Positions 55,273 through 63,369 of a DNA stretch of 64,000 nucleotides are shown in pieces; the stretch's first letter is position 1; the number at the start of each line of letters is the position of its first letter. The notes beneath the pieces are model-generated. The model did not search any database. It was not told the DNA's origin and saw nothing but the letters and a program-made list of their open reading frames with translations. Where the stretch lies: assembly GCA_019113005.1 (NCBI GenBank), contig DXIE01000046.1:1-64000 (forward strand). Direction: 5' to 3'. The DNA comes from Candidatus Butyricicoccus avistercoris (GTDB lineage: Bacteria; Bacillota; Clostridia; Oscillospirales; Butyricicoccaceae). The position numbers and the translations under genes were made by a program.

Positions 55273-55301
55273 ATGATAACAAAAAGCAAAGAGCATGTCA
55301 A
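55273..55301 (-). promoter_or_regulatory. Promoter of the methyltransferase gene
   Basis: On the minus strand TTGACA (55301-55296) and TATCAT (55278-55273) are separated by 17 bases. Confidence 0.75.
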
Positions 55302-55316
55302 ATTATATCAAATACT

Positions 55317-55345
55317 TTGACAAATTAAAATATATAGCGTAAAAT
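55317..55345 (+). promoter_or_regulatory. Promoter of cysE
   Basis: TTGACA (55317-55322) and TAAAAT (55340-55345) are separated by 17 bases; the leader to cysE is ~50 bases, too short for a T-box. Confidence 0.8.
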
Positions 55346-55402
55346 AAATTAAAACGCTTTTACATTTCAGCGTGAAAAAACATTGAAAGAGGCGATAAAA
55401 CG

Positions 55403-56080
55403 ATGTTGTTAAAGGATTTAATCGAAGATGCTCGTTTAATTCGTGAACGTGACCCCGCAGCACGTTCAACAATAGAAGTTTTCTTACTTTATCCAGGATT
55501 TCATGCAGTTATTTATCATAAATTAACCCACTGGTTATATAATCATAAAAGATTTTTTTTAGCAAGAATGATTTCACAATTTGCCAGAACAATGACAGGT
55601 GTTGAAATCCACCCTGGGGCAAAAATCGGAAAAGGCTTATTTATTGACCACGGTATGGGCATAGTAATAGGTGAAACCGCAGAAATTGGAGATTATTGCA
55701 CAATTTATCATGGAGTAACGCTTGGTGGTACAGGCAAGGATAGCGGTAAACGTCACCCAACAATCGGAAATAATGTGCTTATATCCACAGGTGCAAAGGT
55801 TTTAGGACCTTTTACGGTTGGAGATAACTCCCGAATTGGTGCAAATGCAGTTGTTTTACAGGAAGTGCCACCAGATTCAACCGTTGTTGGTGTTAAGGCT
55901 AGAGTGGTTAAAATCGGAGGTCATAGAGTGCCATCGTTTGACCTTGACCAGATTAATGTTCCAGACCCAGTTGCACAACAGCTCTGTCAACTTGAAAAGC
56001 GTATTTATATGAATGAACAGAAAATAAAAAGTTATGAGCATAAAGAAACCGACAGAACAGATGAGAATGCTCATAAATAG
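55403..56080 (+). CDS. cysE: Serine O-acetyltransferase (EpsC type)
   Basis: This 225-residue enzyme makes O-acetylserine for cysteine synthesis. An N-terminal helical domain is followed by a left-handed beta helix of hexapeptide repeats ([56 protein letters not shown]). The active-site histidine lies in [12 protein letters not shown]. The ~50-residue C-terminal tail after the repeats is helical and charged. It has its own promoter; ribosome site AGAGGCG. Confidence 0.95.
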   Translation: MLLKDLIEDARLIRERDPAARSTIEVFLLYPGFHAVIYHKLTHWLYNHKRFFLARMISQFARTMTGVEIHPGAKIGKGLFIDHGMGIVIGETAEIGDYCTIYHGVTLGGTGKDSGKRHPTIGNNVLISTGAKVLGPFTVGDNSRIGANAVVLQEVPPDSTVVGVKARVVKIGGHRVPSFDLDQINVPDPVAQQLCQLEKRIYMNEQKIKSYEHKETDRTDENAHK

Positions 56081-56142
56081 ACATCTTTAATAATACATTT
56101 ATTGTAAAAAGTGATGAAAAATTACGATTTCTTTGCATTATG

Positions 56143-56171
56143 TTTACAATAGCTAACCGATTTGCTATAAT
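56143..56171 (+). promoter_or_regulatory. Promoter of perR
   Basis: TTTACA (56143-56148) and consensus TATAAT (56166-56171) are separated by 17 bases. Confidence 0.8.
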
Positions 56172-56185
56172 AATGATATTAGGAA

Positions 56186-56200
56186 TGATAATCTTTATTA
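56186..56200 (+). promoter_or_regulatory. Per/Fur-box-like operator
   Basis: TGATAATCTTTATTA matches the 7-1-7 Fur-box consensus at 13 of 15 positions and the Per-box consensus at 12 of 15. It lies just downstream of the predicted start of perR, so it probably mediates autoregulation. Confidence 0.7.
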
Positions 56201-56219
56201 TGTGAAGGAGGAAAGGCCC

Positions 56220-56600
56220 TTGATTCGTACAAAGCAAAGAGAGTTAATAAAAAATGCAATTATGGAGAGCAATACCCACCCAACAGCTGATGAGCTTTTC
56301 CAAGAGATTCGCATTAAATTGCCTACAATCAGCCTTGCAACCGTTTATAGAAACCTTAATATGCTTGCAAGTGATGGTGTGATTAGAAAAATTCAAATGC
56401 CTGATATGCCAGATAGATTTGATTGGCGTATAACAGTGCATGACCATTTATATTGTGAAAAATGTGGAAAGGTATTCGACTTTACTTTGCCAGAGGCTTT
56501 AGATGAACAAATAGAGCAGGTTTCAGGAATGAAAGTAAAACAATATAGCTTGGTTGCAATAGGCATTTGCAACGATTGTATGCAGCATGAGCAAAATTAA
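56220..56600 (+). CDS. perR: Fur-family repressor, PerR type
   Basis: This is a 126-residue metal-dependent repressor. A winged helix (PTADELFQEIRIKLPTISLA, TVYRNLNML) is followed by a dimer domain with structural zinc cysteines CEKC and CNDC. Regulatory ligands look PerR-like: an aspartate in DRFDW, histidines in VHDHLYC and an aspartate in KVFDF where Fur has glutamate. It therefore probably senses peroxide by His oxidation. TTG at 56220 is the start, eight bases after AGGAGG (56206-56211); GTG at 56202 lies upstream of that site. Confidence 0.88.
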   Translation: MIRTKQRELIKNAIMESNTHPTADELFQEIRIKLPTISLATVYRNLNMLASDGVIRKIQMPDMPDRFDWRITVHDHLYCEKCGKVFDFTLPEALDEQIEQVSGMKVKQYSLVAIGICNDCMQHEQN

Positions 56601-56607
56601 ATATTTT

Positions 56608-56641
56608 AGCCTTAAGATTTAAATTATCTTAAGGCTTTTTT
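56608..56641 (+). terminator. Terminator of perR
   Basis: AGCCTTAAGAT pairs with ATCTTAAGGCT across seven bases and is followed by T residues. Confidence 0.92.
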
Positions 56642-56654
56642 ATTTTGCTTTGCA

Positions 56655-56686
56655 TAAAAAAACAGATGCTCAAAGTGAGCATCTGT
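56655..56686 (-). terminator. Terminator of nifJ
   Basis: ACAGATGCTC (56662-56671) pairs with GAGCATCTGT (56677-56686). Leftward it runs into seven T, and rightward into CTTTTT, so it works in both directions. Confidence 0.92.
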
Positions 56687-56703
56687 CTTTTTATTAAAGT
56701 GAA

Positions 56704-59700
56704 TTAGCCTTCGTTGCTGTAAAGAGCCATCAGCTTCTTCAGATGAGCGTAACGCTCTACGGAAGCTTCCTCAGACTTCTTAAACAGTTCCTCAGCACGC
56801 TCTGGGAAGGAACGTGTCAGAGCAGAGTAACGAGCTTCGTTCATGATAAAGCCACGGTAATCCTCTGTCTTTGGCTCCTTGCTCTCCAGAATGAATGGGT
56901 TCTTACCCTCAGCTTTTAGAGCAGGGTTGAAGCGGAACATATTCCAGTAACCACAATCAACAGCCTTCTTCATTTCGCTCTGGCAGTTAACCATACCACC
57001 CTTAATAGAGTGCATTTCACATGGAGAGTAAGCGATAATCAGAGATGGACCTGGGTAAGCTTCAGCCTCAGCGATAGCCTTCAGAGTCTGCTGCATGTTA
57101 GCACCCATAGCAATCTGAGCAACATATACATAGCCGTAGCTCATAGCGATTTCGGATAGGCTCTTCTTACCGATAGCCTTACCAGCAGCGGCGAACTGAG
57201 CAACAGCACCGATGTTGGTAGCCTTAGAAGCCTGACCACCAGTGTTAGAGTAAACCTCAGTATCGAATACCATAACGTTTACATCTTCACCGGAAGCAAG
57301 AACGTGGTCAAGACCGCCGAAGCCGATGTCGTAAGCCCAACCGTCACCACCGAAGATCCAAACGGACTTCTTGTTTAGGTAATCCTTCTGAGCCAGAACA
57401 TACTTGCAGTCTTCACAACCAGCAGCAGCACCCTTTTCAAGCTCAGCAATCAGAGCCTTAGTAGCAGCCTGGTTCTTCTCACCGTCGTCCTTAGTAGCTA
57501 GGAACTCGTCGATAGCAGCCTTAGCTTCTGCTGGAGCATCAGTCATAGTTTCCAGCTTAGCAATCAGACGGTCACGGATAGCCTTCTGACCATAGTACAT
57601 ACCAAGACCATGCTCAGCATTGTCCTCGAACAGGGAGTTAGCCCATGCTGGACCCTTGCCTTCGCTAGTAACGGTATATGGAGATGTAGCAGCTGGGCCA
57701 CCCCAAATGGAAGAACAACCAGTTGCATTAGAGATGTACATACGGTCACCGCAAACCTGAGTAATCAGACGAGCGTAAGCGGTTTCAGCACAACCTGCAC
57801 AAGAGCCAGAGAACTCAAGCAGAGGAGTCTTGAACTGAGAATCCTTTACAGAACCAGTGCCAACCATGTCTGCCTTCTCGGAAACCTTTGCAACCATGTA
57901 ATCGAAAACTTCCTGCTGAGCAGCCTCATGCTCCTGAGCAACCATAGTTAGAGACTTAGTTGGACATACGCCGATACATACGCCACAACCCATACAGTCA
58001 AGTGGAGATACAGCAAGAGAATACTTGTAAACGCCCTTGCCCTTACCAGCCTTAACATCAACAATCTTAGCAGAAGCTGGAGCAGCAGCTGCTTCTTCCT
58101 CTGTTAGAGCGAATGGACGGATAGTAGCATGTGGACATACATAAGAACACTGGTTACACTGAACACAAGTAGCCTCGTTCCAAGATGGAACAGTAACAGC
58201 TACGCCACGCTTCTCGTAAGCAGCAGCACCATGCTCGAAAGTACCGTCAACGTAATCTGTAAATGCAGATACAGGTAGGCTGTCGCCGTCCATACGAGCG
58301 ATTGGGTCAAGTAAATCCTTAACCATCTTAACGGTCTTTTCACGACCAGCAAGCTTAGCATCGTCAGCCTTATCCTGAGCATCAGCCCAAGCAGCTGGAA
58401 CGTCAATCTTAACGAATGCAGTAGCACCAGCGTCAATAGCCTTGTGGTTCATATCAACTACGTCCTGACCCTTCTTGAGGTAAGACTTAGTAGCAGCTTC
58501 CTTCATGAAGCGGATAGCGTCCTCAGATGGCATAACCTCTGCAAGAGCAAAGAATGCAGACTGAAGAATAGTATTTGTACGCTTGCCCATACCGATTTCG
58601 ATAGCAAGGTCAATAGCGTTAATTGTGTAAAGCTGAATGTTGTTCTTAGCGATGTAACGCTTTTCAGAAGCAGCTAGATGGTGGTCTAGTTCTTCAGCAG
58701 TCCACTGGCAGTTAATCAGGAATACACCGCCTGGCTTAACGTCACGAACGATTGGGAAGCCCTTAGTGATGTAAGATGGGTTATGACAAGCAACAAAGTC
58801 AGCCTTATTGATGTAGTAAGGGGAACGGATTGGCTTGTCACCAAAACGTAAGTGAGAAACAGTTACGCCACCAGTCTTCTTGGAGTCATACTGGAAGTAA
58901 GCCTGTACGAACTTGTCAGTGTGGTCACCGATAATCTTGATAGAGTTCTTGTTAGCACCAACAGTACCGTCACCACCAAGACCCCAGAATTTACATTCGG
59001 TAGTGCCTTCAGCAGCGGTGTTTGGAGCAACCTTCTCCTCAAGAGACATATGGGTAACGTCGTCGTTGATACCCAGAGTGAACTGATGCTTAGGAGCGTC
59101 CTTAGCAAGCTCGTCGTATACAGCAAATACAGATGCTGGTGGGGTATCCTTAGAACCAAGACCGTAACGACCACCAACGATAGTCTTATCAGTTACGCCA
59201 GCATTAGCAAGTGCAGTAACAACGTCTAAGTATAGAGGCTCACCCTGAGCACCTGGCTCCTTAGTACGGTCAAGAACTGCAATCTTCTTAGCAGTTGCAG
59301 GAATAGCAGCAACTAGCTTGTCAGCAGCGAATGGACGGTACAGACGAACCTTTACAAGACCAACCTTCTCGCCCTTAGCGGTTAGGTAGTCGATAACTTC
59401 TTCAGCAACGTCACAGATAGAGCCCATAGCAACGATTACACGGTCAGCATCTGGAGCACCATAGTAGTTAAACAGCTGATAGTTAGTACCAAGCTTAGCG
59501 TTAACCTTGCCCATGTACTCTTCAACGATAGCTGGAACAGCCTCATAGTATGGGTTACAAGCCTCACGGTGCTGGAAGAATACGTCACCATTTTCGTGAG
59601 AACCACGCATTACAGGACGCTCTGGGTTTAGAGCACGAGCACGGAATGCCTCAACAGCGTCCATATCGCACATTTCCTTTAGGTCTTCAAAGTCCCAAAC

Positions 59701-60252
59701 TTCAATCTTCTGGATTTCGTGAGAAGTACGGAAACCATCAAAGAAGTTGATAAATGGAACACGAGACTTGATAGTTGCAAGGTGAGCAACAGCGGAAAGG
59801 TCCATAACTTCCTGTGGGTTTGTTTCAGCAAGCATAGCAAAACCGGTCTGACGGCAAGCCATAACGTCGGAATGATCACCGAAGATGTTCAGTGCATGAG
59901 AAGCAACTGTACGAGCAGAAACGTGGAATACACAAGGAAGCAGCTCGCCTGCAATCTTGTACATATTAGGGATCATCAGAAGCAGACCCTGAGAAGCGGT
60001 GTAAGTAGTTGTCAGTGCACCAGCTGCTAGAGAGCCGTGAACAGTACCAGCAGCACCTGCCTCAGACTGCATCTCTACAACCTTTACGGTTGTACCGAAA
60101 ATGTTCTTCATGCCCTGTGCGGACCATTGGTCTACACTGTCAGCCATTGGGCTGGACGGAGTGATTGGGTAAATACCTGCAACCTCAGTAAAAGCATACG
60201 ACACGTGTGCAGCGGCCGTATTACCGTCCATGGATTTCATCTTTCTTGCCAT
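56704..60252 (-). CDS. nifJ: Pyruvate:ferredoxin (flavodoxin) oxidoreductase
   Basis: This single-chain 1182-residue enzyme oxidises pyruvate to acetyl-CoA, CO2 and reduced ferredoxin, the central fermentative step of anaerobes. Domain I carries YPITPSSPMA. A ferredoxin domain has two clusters, CVQCNQCSYVCP (~695) and CMGCGVCIGVCP (~754). The C-terminal thiamine-diphosphate part has SCAGCAETAY, NATGCSSIWGG and GGDGWAYDIGFGG. The start is ATG at 60252, ten bases after AAGGAGGA; an in-frame TTG at 60273 precedes that ribosome site. Codon use looks strongly biased to frequent codons, consistent with high expression. Confidence 0.98.
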   Translation of the reverse strand: MARKMKSMDGNTAAAHVSYAFTEVAGIYPITPSSPMADSVDQWSAQGMKNIFGTTVKVVEMQSEAGAAGTVHGSLAAGALTTTYTASQGLLLMIPNMYKIAGELLPCVFHVSARTVASHALNIFGDHSDVMACRQTGFAMLAETNPQEVMDLSAVAHLATIKSRVPFINFFDGFRTSHEIQKIEVWDFEDLKEMCDMDAVEAFRARALNPERPVMRGSHENGDVFFQHREACNPYYEAVPAIVEEYMGKVNAKLGTNYQLFNYYGAPDADRVIVAMGSICDVAEEVIDYLTAKGEKVGLVKVRLYRPFAADKLVAAIPATAKKIAVLDRTKEPGAQGEPLYLDVVTALANAGVTDKTIVGGRYGLGSKDTPPASVFAVYDELAKDAPKHQFTLGINDDVTHMSLEEKVAPNTAAEGTTECKFWGLGGDGTVGANKNSIKIIGDHTDKFVQAYFQYDSKKTGGVTVSHLRFGDKPIRSPYYINKADFVACHNPSYITKGFPIVRDVKPGGVFLINCQWTAEELDHHLAASEKRYIAKNNIQLYTINAIDLAIEIGMGKRTNTILQSAFFALAEVMPSEDAIRFMKEAATKSYLKKGQDVVDMNHKAIDAGATAFVKIDVPAAWADAQDKADDAKLAGREKTVKMVKDLLDPIARMDGDSLPVSAFTDYVDGTFEHGAAAYEKRGVAVTVPSWNEATCVQCNQCSYVCPHATIRPFALTEEEAAAAPASAKIVDVKAGKGKGVYKYSLAVSPLDCMGCGVCIGVCPTKSLTMVAQEHEAAQQEVFDYMVAKVSEKADMVGTGSVKDSQFKTPLLEFSGSCAGCAETAYARLITQVCGDRMYISNATGCSSIWGGPAATSPYTVTSEGKGPAWANSLFEDNAEHGLGMYYGQKAIRDRLIAKLETMTDAPAEAKAAIDEFLATKDDGEKNQAATKALIAELEKGAAAGCEDCKYVLAQKDYLNKKSVWIFGGDGWAYDIGFGGLDHVLASGEDVNVMVFDTEVYSNTGGQASKATNIGAVAQFAAAGKAIGKKSLSEIAMSYGYVYVAQIAMGANMQQTLKAIAEAEAYPGPSLIIAYSPCEMHSIKGGMVNCQSEMKKAVDCGYWNMFRFNPALKAEGKNPFILESKEPKTEDYRGFIMNEARYSALTRSFPERAEELFKKSEEASVERYAHLKKLMALYSNEG

Positions 60253-60272
60253 GTTTTCTAAGTCCTCCTTCA

Positions 60273-60289
60273 ATCTCGCTTATCGAGAT
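60273..60289 (-). promoter_or_regulatory. Leader hairpin next to the nifJ ribosome site
   Basis: ATCTCG and CGAGAT form a six-base stem with a five-base loop immediately upstream of the ribosome site. It may protect the 5' end or tune translation. Confidence 0.4.
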
Positions 60290-60317
60290 ATGAAATTAAA
60301 TTAAAATGAACAAAAAG

Positions 60318-60347
60318 GTAAAAAGCAGGGTTAACCCTACATTTTAC
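60318..60347. promoter_or_regulatory. Nested palindrome in the nifJ leader
   Basis: AGGGTTAACCCT (60327-60338) is a perfect 12-base palindrome, enclosed symmetrically by GTAAAA (60318-60323) and TTTTAC (60342-60347), both centred on 60332.5. It lies about 30 bases downstream of the predicted nifJ start point, a good position for a repressor. Confidence 0.6.
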
Positions 60348-60371
60348 AGAAAGACACCTCTTGTCGAATAT

Positions 60372-60401
60372 ATTTTAACACACTTACACTGCCAATGTAA
60401 A
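60372..60401 (-). promoter_or_regulatory. Promoter of nifJ
   Basis: On the minus strand TTTACA (60401-60396) and TAAAAT (60377-60372) are separated by 18 bases. Confidence 0.6.
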
Positions 60402-60457
60402 CAAAATTCCAAGAAATCTTTTGGATATTTATGAAAAATCACGATAAAATAATATAA

Positions 60458-60486
60458 TTGTAATAATAGATAAATTGAATTATAAT
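60458..60486 (+). promoter_or_regulatory. Promoter of the comM-like gene
   Basis: TTGTAA (60458-60463) and consensus TATAAT (60481-60486) are separated by 17 bases. Confidence 0.8.
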
Positions 60487-60524
60487 TAAATATCATATGA
60501 AAAAAATAGGAGAGTATATAAAAT

Positions 60525-62057
60525 ATGGTTGCTACATGCCATTCAGCAGGAATAATCGGAATATCTGGCTATCCTGTAATAGTAGAATGTTTTAACTCTA
60601 CGGGTCTGCCAAGACTTGATATAGTGGGTCTACCTAGTAGAGCAGTCAGTGAGTCGGCAGAACGTGTGCGTGCTGTTATGAAAATCTGCGATTTTGAATG
60701 GCCAACATGCAGACTTACGGTAAATCTTGCACCAGCAGACACAAAAAAAGAGGGTGCAGTCTATGATTTGCCTATTTTTATAGCTATTTTAACTGCTACA
60801 AGTCAAATATCAGCACCACAAGATAAAATTGCTTTTTTAGGTGAGCTTTCGCTTTCAGGTGAGTTAAGACCTATAAAAGGTGTACTTTCTATGCTGCTTG
60901 CACTTAGAGACGCGGGTAAAAAAGAGGTTTTTGTGCCTTTTCAGAATGCTGAGGAAGCAGCTTATGCAGAGGACATAAAAGTTTATCCTGCAAAAAATGT
61001 AAAAGAGGTTATAGCTCATTTGATGAAAAAAGAGCAAATAGAGTCTTGTCCACCGCCTAAGCCTACTGAGGATTTTGCATCTGGTATGGATTTTTCTAAT
61101 GTACTTGGACAAAATGCTGTGCGTAGAGCGTTAGAAATTGCAGCAGCGGGTTCACATTCAGCACTTTTAAGTGGTCCTCCAGGGTCGGGTAAAAGCCTTG
61201 TGGCAAAATGCTTTTCTACTATTTTGCCGCCAATGACTCCACAGGAACGACTTGAGGTAATTCGTATTTGGTCGGTTGACGGTGAAGGCACAAAAGCGGC
61301 AAGAATGGCAGGCAGACCTTTTAGAGCACCACATCATACAGTTTCAGCCGCCTCTATGAGCGGGGGAGGAAGTGCAGGGCGACTTCCAATCCCTGGGGAA
61401 ATTTCGCTTGCACATAGAGGAGTTTTATTTCTTGATGAACTGCCAGAGTTTAGAAGTGATGTGCTTGAAACACTTCGTCAGCCAATAGAAGATGGTGAGG
61501 TTACAATCTCAAGAGTATCTGCAAAAGTTACTTATCCAGCGAAATTTCAACTTCTTGCGGCTATGAACCCATGTAAATGCGGATATTATGGCACATCACG
61601 CTGTAAATGTTCAGAAGAAAGTGTCAGAAGATATTTAAGAAAATTATCAGGCCCTTTAATGGATAGAATAGATTTACAAGTTGCCGTTCAACCTGTACAA
61701 TATGAAGCATTAGCTGCAAGAGGTAAAAGGGAGGAGGAAAGCTCGGAAAAAATAAGAAATAGAGTGCTAGGGGCGAGAGAAATACAAAAAGAGCGTTATA
61801 AAAACACTAATATTTCAGCAAATGCTGAACTCCCGCTCGATAGACTGGCAAAAGACTGTCCTATGACCGATGCGGCACAAAAAATGCTTGAGCAGTCTTT
61901 TGAACGTCTTGGAATGACAGCAAGGGCATACGACAGAATTTTAAGAGTATCTAGAACTATTGCAGATTTAGACGCAAGTGAAGTTATAGATGCTGTACAT
62001 ATAGCAGAAGCAATACAATACCGTCAGCTTGACAGACTTGGTTTATCAGACGGTTAA
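60525..62057 (+). CDS. YifB/ComM-family AAA+ Mg-chelatase-like protein
   Basis: This is a 510-residue hexameric ATPase. The N-terminal ChlI-type domain (GLPRLDIVGLPSRAVSESAE, NLAPADTKKEGAVYDLPI) precedes an AAA+ core with Walker A SGPPGSGKS (~214-222), FRAPHHTVSAASMSGGG, Walker B GVLFLDELPEF and CKCGYYGTSRCKC zinc-like cysteines. ComM is a branch-migration helicase in natural transformation in Gram-negatives; the role in Firmicutes is not established. Ribosome site AGGAGAG. Confidence 0.93.
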   Translation: MVATCHSAGIIGISGYPVIVECFNSTGLPRLDIVGLPSRAVSESAERVRAVMKICDFEWPTCRLTVNLAPADTKKEGAVYDLPIFIAILTATSQISAPQDKIAFLGELSLSGELRPIKGVLSMLLALRDAGKKEVFVPFQNAEEAAYAEDIKVYPAKNVKEVIAHLMKKEQIESCPPPKPTEDFASGMDFSNVLGQNAVRRALEIAAAGSHSALLSGPPGSGKSLVAKCFSTILPPMTPQERLEVIRIWSVDGEGTKAARMAGRPFRAPHHTVSAASMSGGGSAGRLPIPGEISLAHRGVLFLDELPEFRSDVLETLRQPIEDGEVTISRVSAKVTYPAKFQLLAAMNPCKCGYYGTSRCKCSEESVRRYLRKLSGPLMDRIDLQVAVQPVQYEALAARGKREEESSEKIRNRVLGAREIQKERYKNTNISANAELPLDRLAKDCPMTDAAQKMLEQSFERLGMTARAYDRILRVSRTIADLDASEVIDAVHIAEAIQYRQLDRLGLSDG

Positions 62058-62073
62058 AAAGAAAGGAAAAGAT

Positions 62074-63342
62074 ATGAAGAAAGTTTTATGTGCATTATTA
62101 ATAGGTGCTACTACTGTATCTGGAGCAGGAGCATTTACAGGTGTGTCGAGCTGGGCAGAGCCAGCAGTAAATCAGGCTATGACAATGGGTATTGTACCAG
62201 AAAGTTTACAAAATACACAGGCAGGCAAAGCAATTTCAAGAGCTGAATTTTGTGAAGTTGCAGTCCAACTTTATGAAAGTATTAGCGGAAAAACTGCACC
62301 TACTAACATAATAAGTCCATTTACAGATACAGATAATCAGATGATTGCAGCTGCTAGTGCACTCGGAATTGTAAATGGCAGAGGAGATGGAACTTTTGCA
62401 CCATATGACACAATAACAAGACAGGAATTTTGTGTTATGCTTTGCAATGTACTAAGAGCCGTAGATGTAAAAAGCGATACAATAGAAACAAGTACTATAA
62501 GTGTTTTTCCAGATGGTGATTTAGTGGCGAATTGGGCAAAAGAAGATGTGCAAACCATTATTAATAATGAAATTATGACTGGTATATTAGAAAATGGACA
62601 AACCTTACTCAAACCTCTTGAAACAACATCAAGAGAGCAAGCAATGGTTATGGCGGTGCGTTTTGCAAGTAATTATGGAGAAGTGCAAAATGATGGCGAA
62701 AATGAACCAGAAGAAAAACCAGAAGTAACGCCAGAGGTAACACCAGAACAGCCAGAAATAAATGAAAACGAGCAAGATAATAACAGTCAGTCAGTTTACA
62801 TAATAAAGCCAGAGGAAGCTGCAAGTTTAACCAAAGATGAAAGACTTATGATTTTATTTGGTAAAACAGAAATAGGCTTTGTAACCCGTGAGGAAGCAGA
62901 GGCAGCTATGACAGAAATTACTGTTCCTGTGTGGCGTTTAAAATCTGACGGAAGTAAAATGGCGGGTCAAATGACACTTGAAGTAAATCAGTGTTTGTCA
63001 CTTGTATATCAGGCTATTTTTGAGGATATTTTTAATGGAAGTGAACAGTTCCCTATAAAAGATGGTGGAAGTTATGCATGGAGAAGTAATACACGCTCAG
63101 AACATCGCTGGGGAACAGCAGTAGATTTAAACTGGAATGAAAATATGGAATGTTACATAGATGAAGCGGGTAATATAACCGAGATAACAACAGGTTCACA
63201 TTGGCTGCCAAATGAAGACCCATATTCAATACCAGCAGGCGGAGATGTTGTTAAAGCGTTTGCGAAGTATGGCTTTGCATGGGGCGGCGATGCTTGGAAA
63301 AGCAAACGAGATTATATGCATTTTTCATATTTTGGAACATAA
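62074..63342 (+). CDS. Secreted SLH-domain M15 peptidase (VanY/CwlK-like)
   Basis: The 422-residue exported protein has a signal peptide (~1-22), three S-layer-homology repeats (~20-205) that bind wall polymers, a Pro/Glu/Thr-rich linker (~208-240) and a C-terminal M15 zinc peptidase domain. Zinc ligands are visible as His344 and Asp351 in SEHRWGTAVDLN and His416 in RDYMHF. It probably trims peptidoglycan stem peptides while held to the wall. D-Ala-D-Ala carboxypeptidase and endopeptidase activities cannot be told apart. The start is ATG at 62074 after AAAGGA; the upstream in-frame extension overlaps the previous gene. Confidence 0.88.
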   Translation: MKKVLCALLIGATTVSGAGAFTGVSSWAEPAVNQAMTMGIVPESLQNTQAGKAISRAEFCEVAVQLYESISGKTAPTNIISPFTDTDNQMIAAASALGIVNGRGDGTFAPYDTITRQEFCVMLCNVLRAVDVKSDTIETSTISVFPDGDLVANWAKEDVQTIINNEIMTGILENGQTLLKPLETTSREQAMVMAVRFASNYGEVQNDGENEPEEKPEVTPEVTPEQPEINENEQDNNSQSVYIIKPEEAASLTKDERLMILFGKTEIGFVTREEAEAAMTEITVPVWRLKSDGSKMAGQMTLEVNQCLSLVYQAIFEDIFNGSEQFPIKDGGSYAWRSNTRSEHRWGTAVDLNWNENMECYIDEAGNITEITTGSHWLPNEDPYSIPAGGDVVKAFAKYGFAWGGDAWKSKRDYMHFSYFGT

Positions 63343-63367
63343 AAAAAGAGCCGAAAGGCTCTTTTTT
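63342..63367. terminator. Bidirectional terminator between the peptidase gene and truA
   Basis: AAAAAAGAGCC pairs with GGCTCTTTTTT across a GAAA tetraloop and serves both convergent genes. Confidence 0.92.
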
Positions 63368-63369
63368 CT

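Noticed and set aside
56704..60252. Long open frames antisense to nifJ
   Set aside because: Their residues are rich in Ser/Leu/Val without motifs; they arise from the biased codon use of the highly expressed gene.
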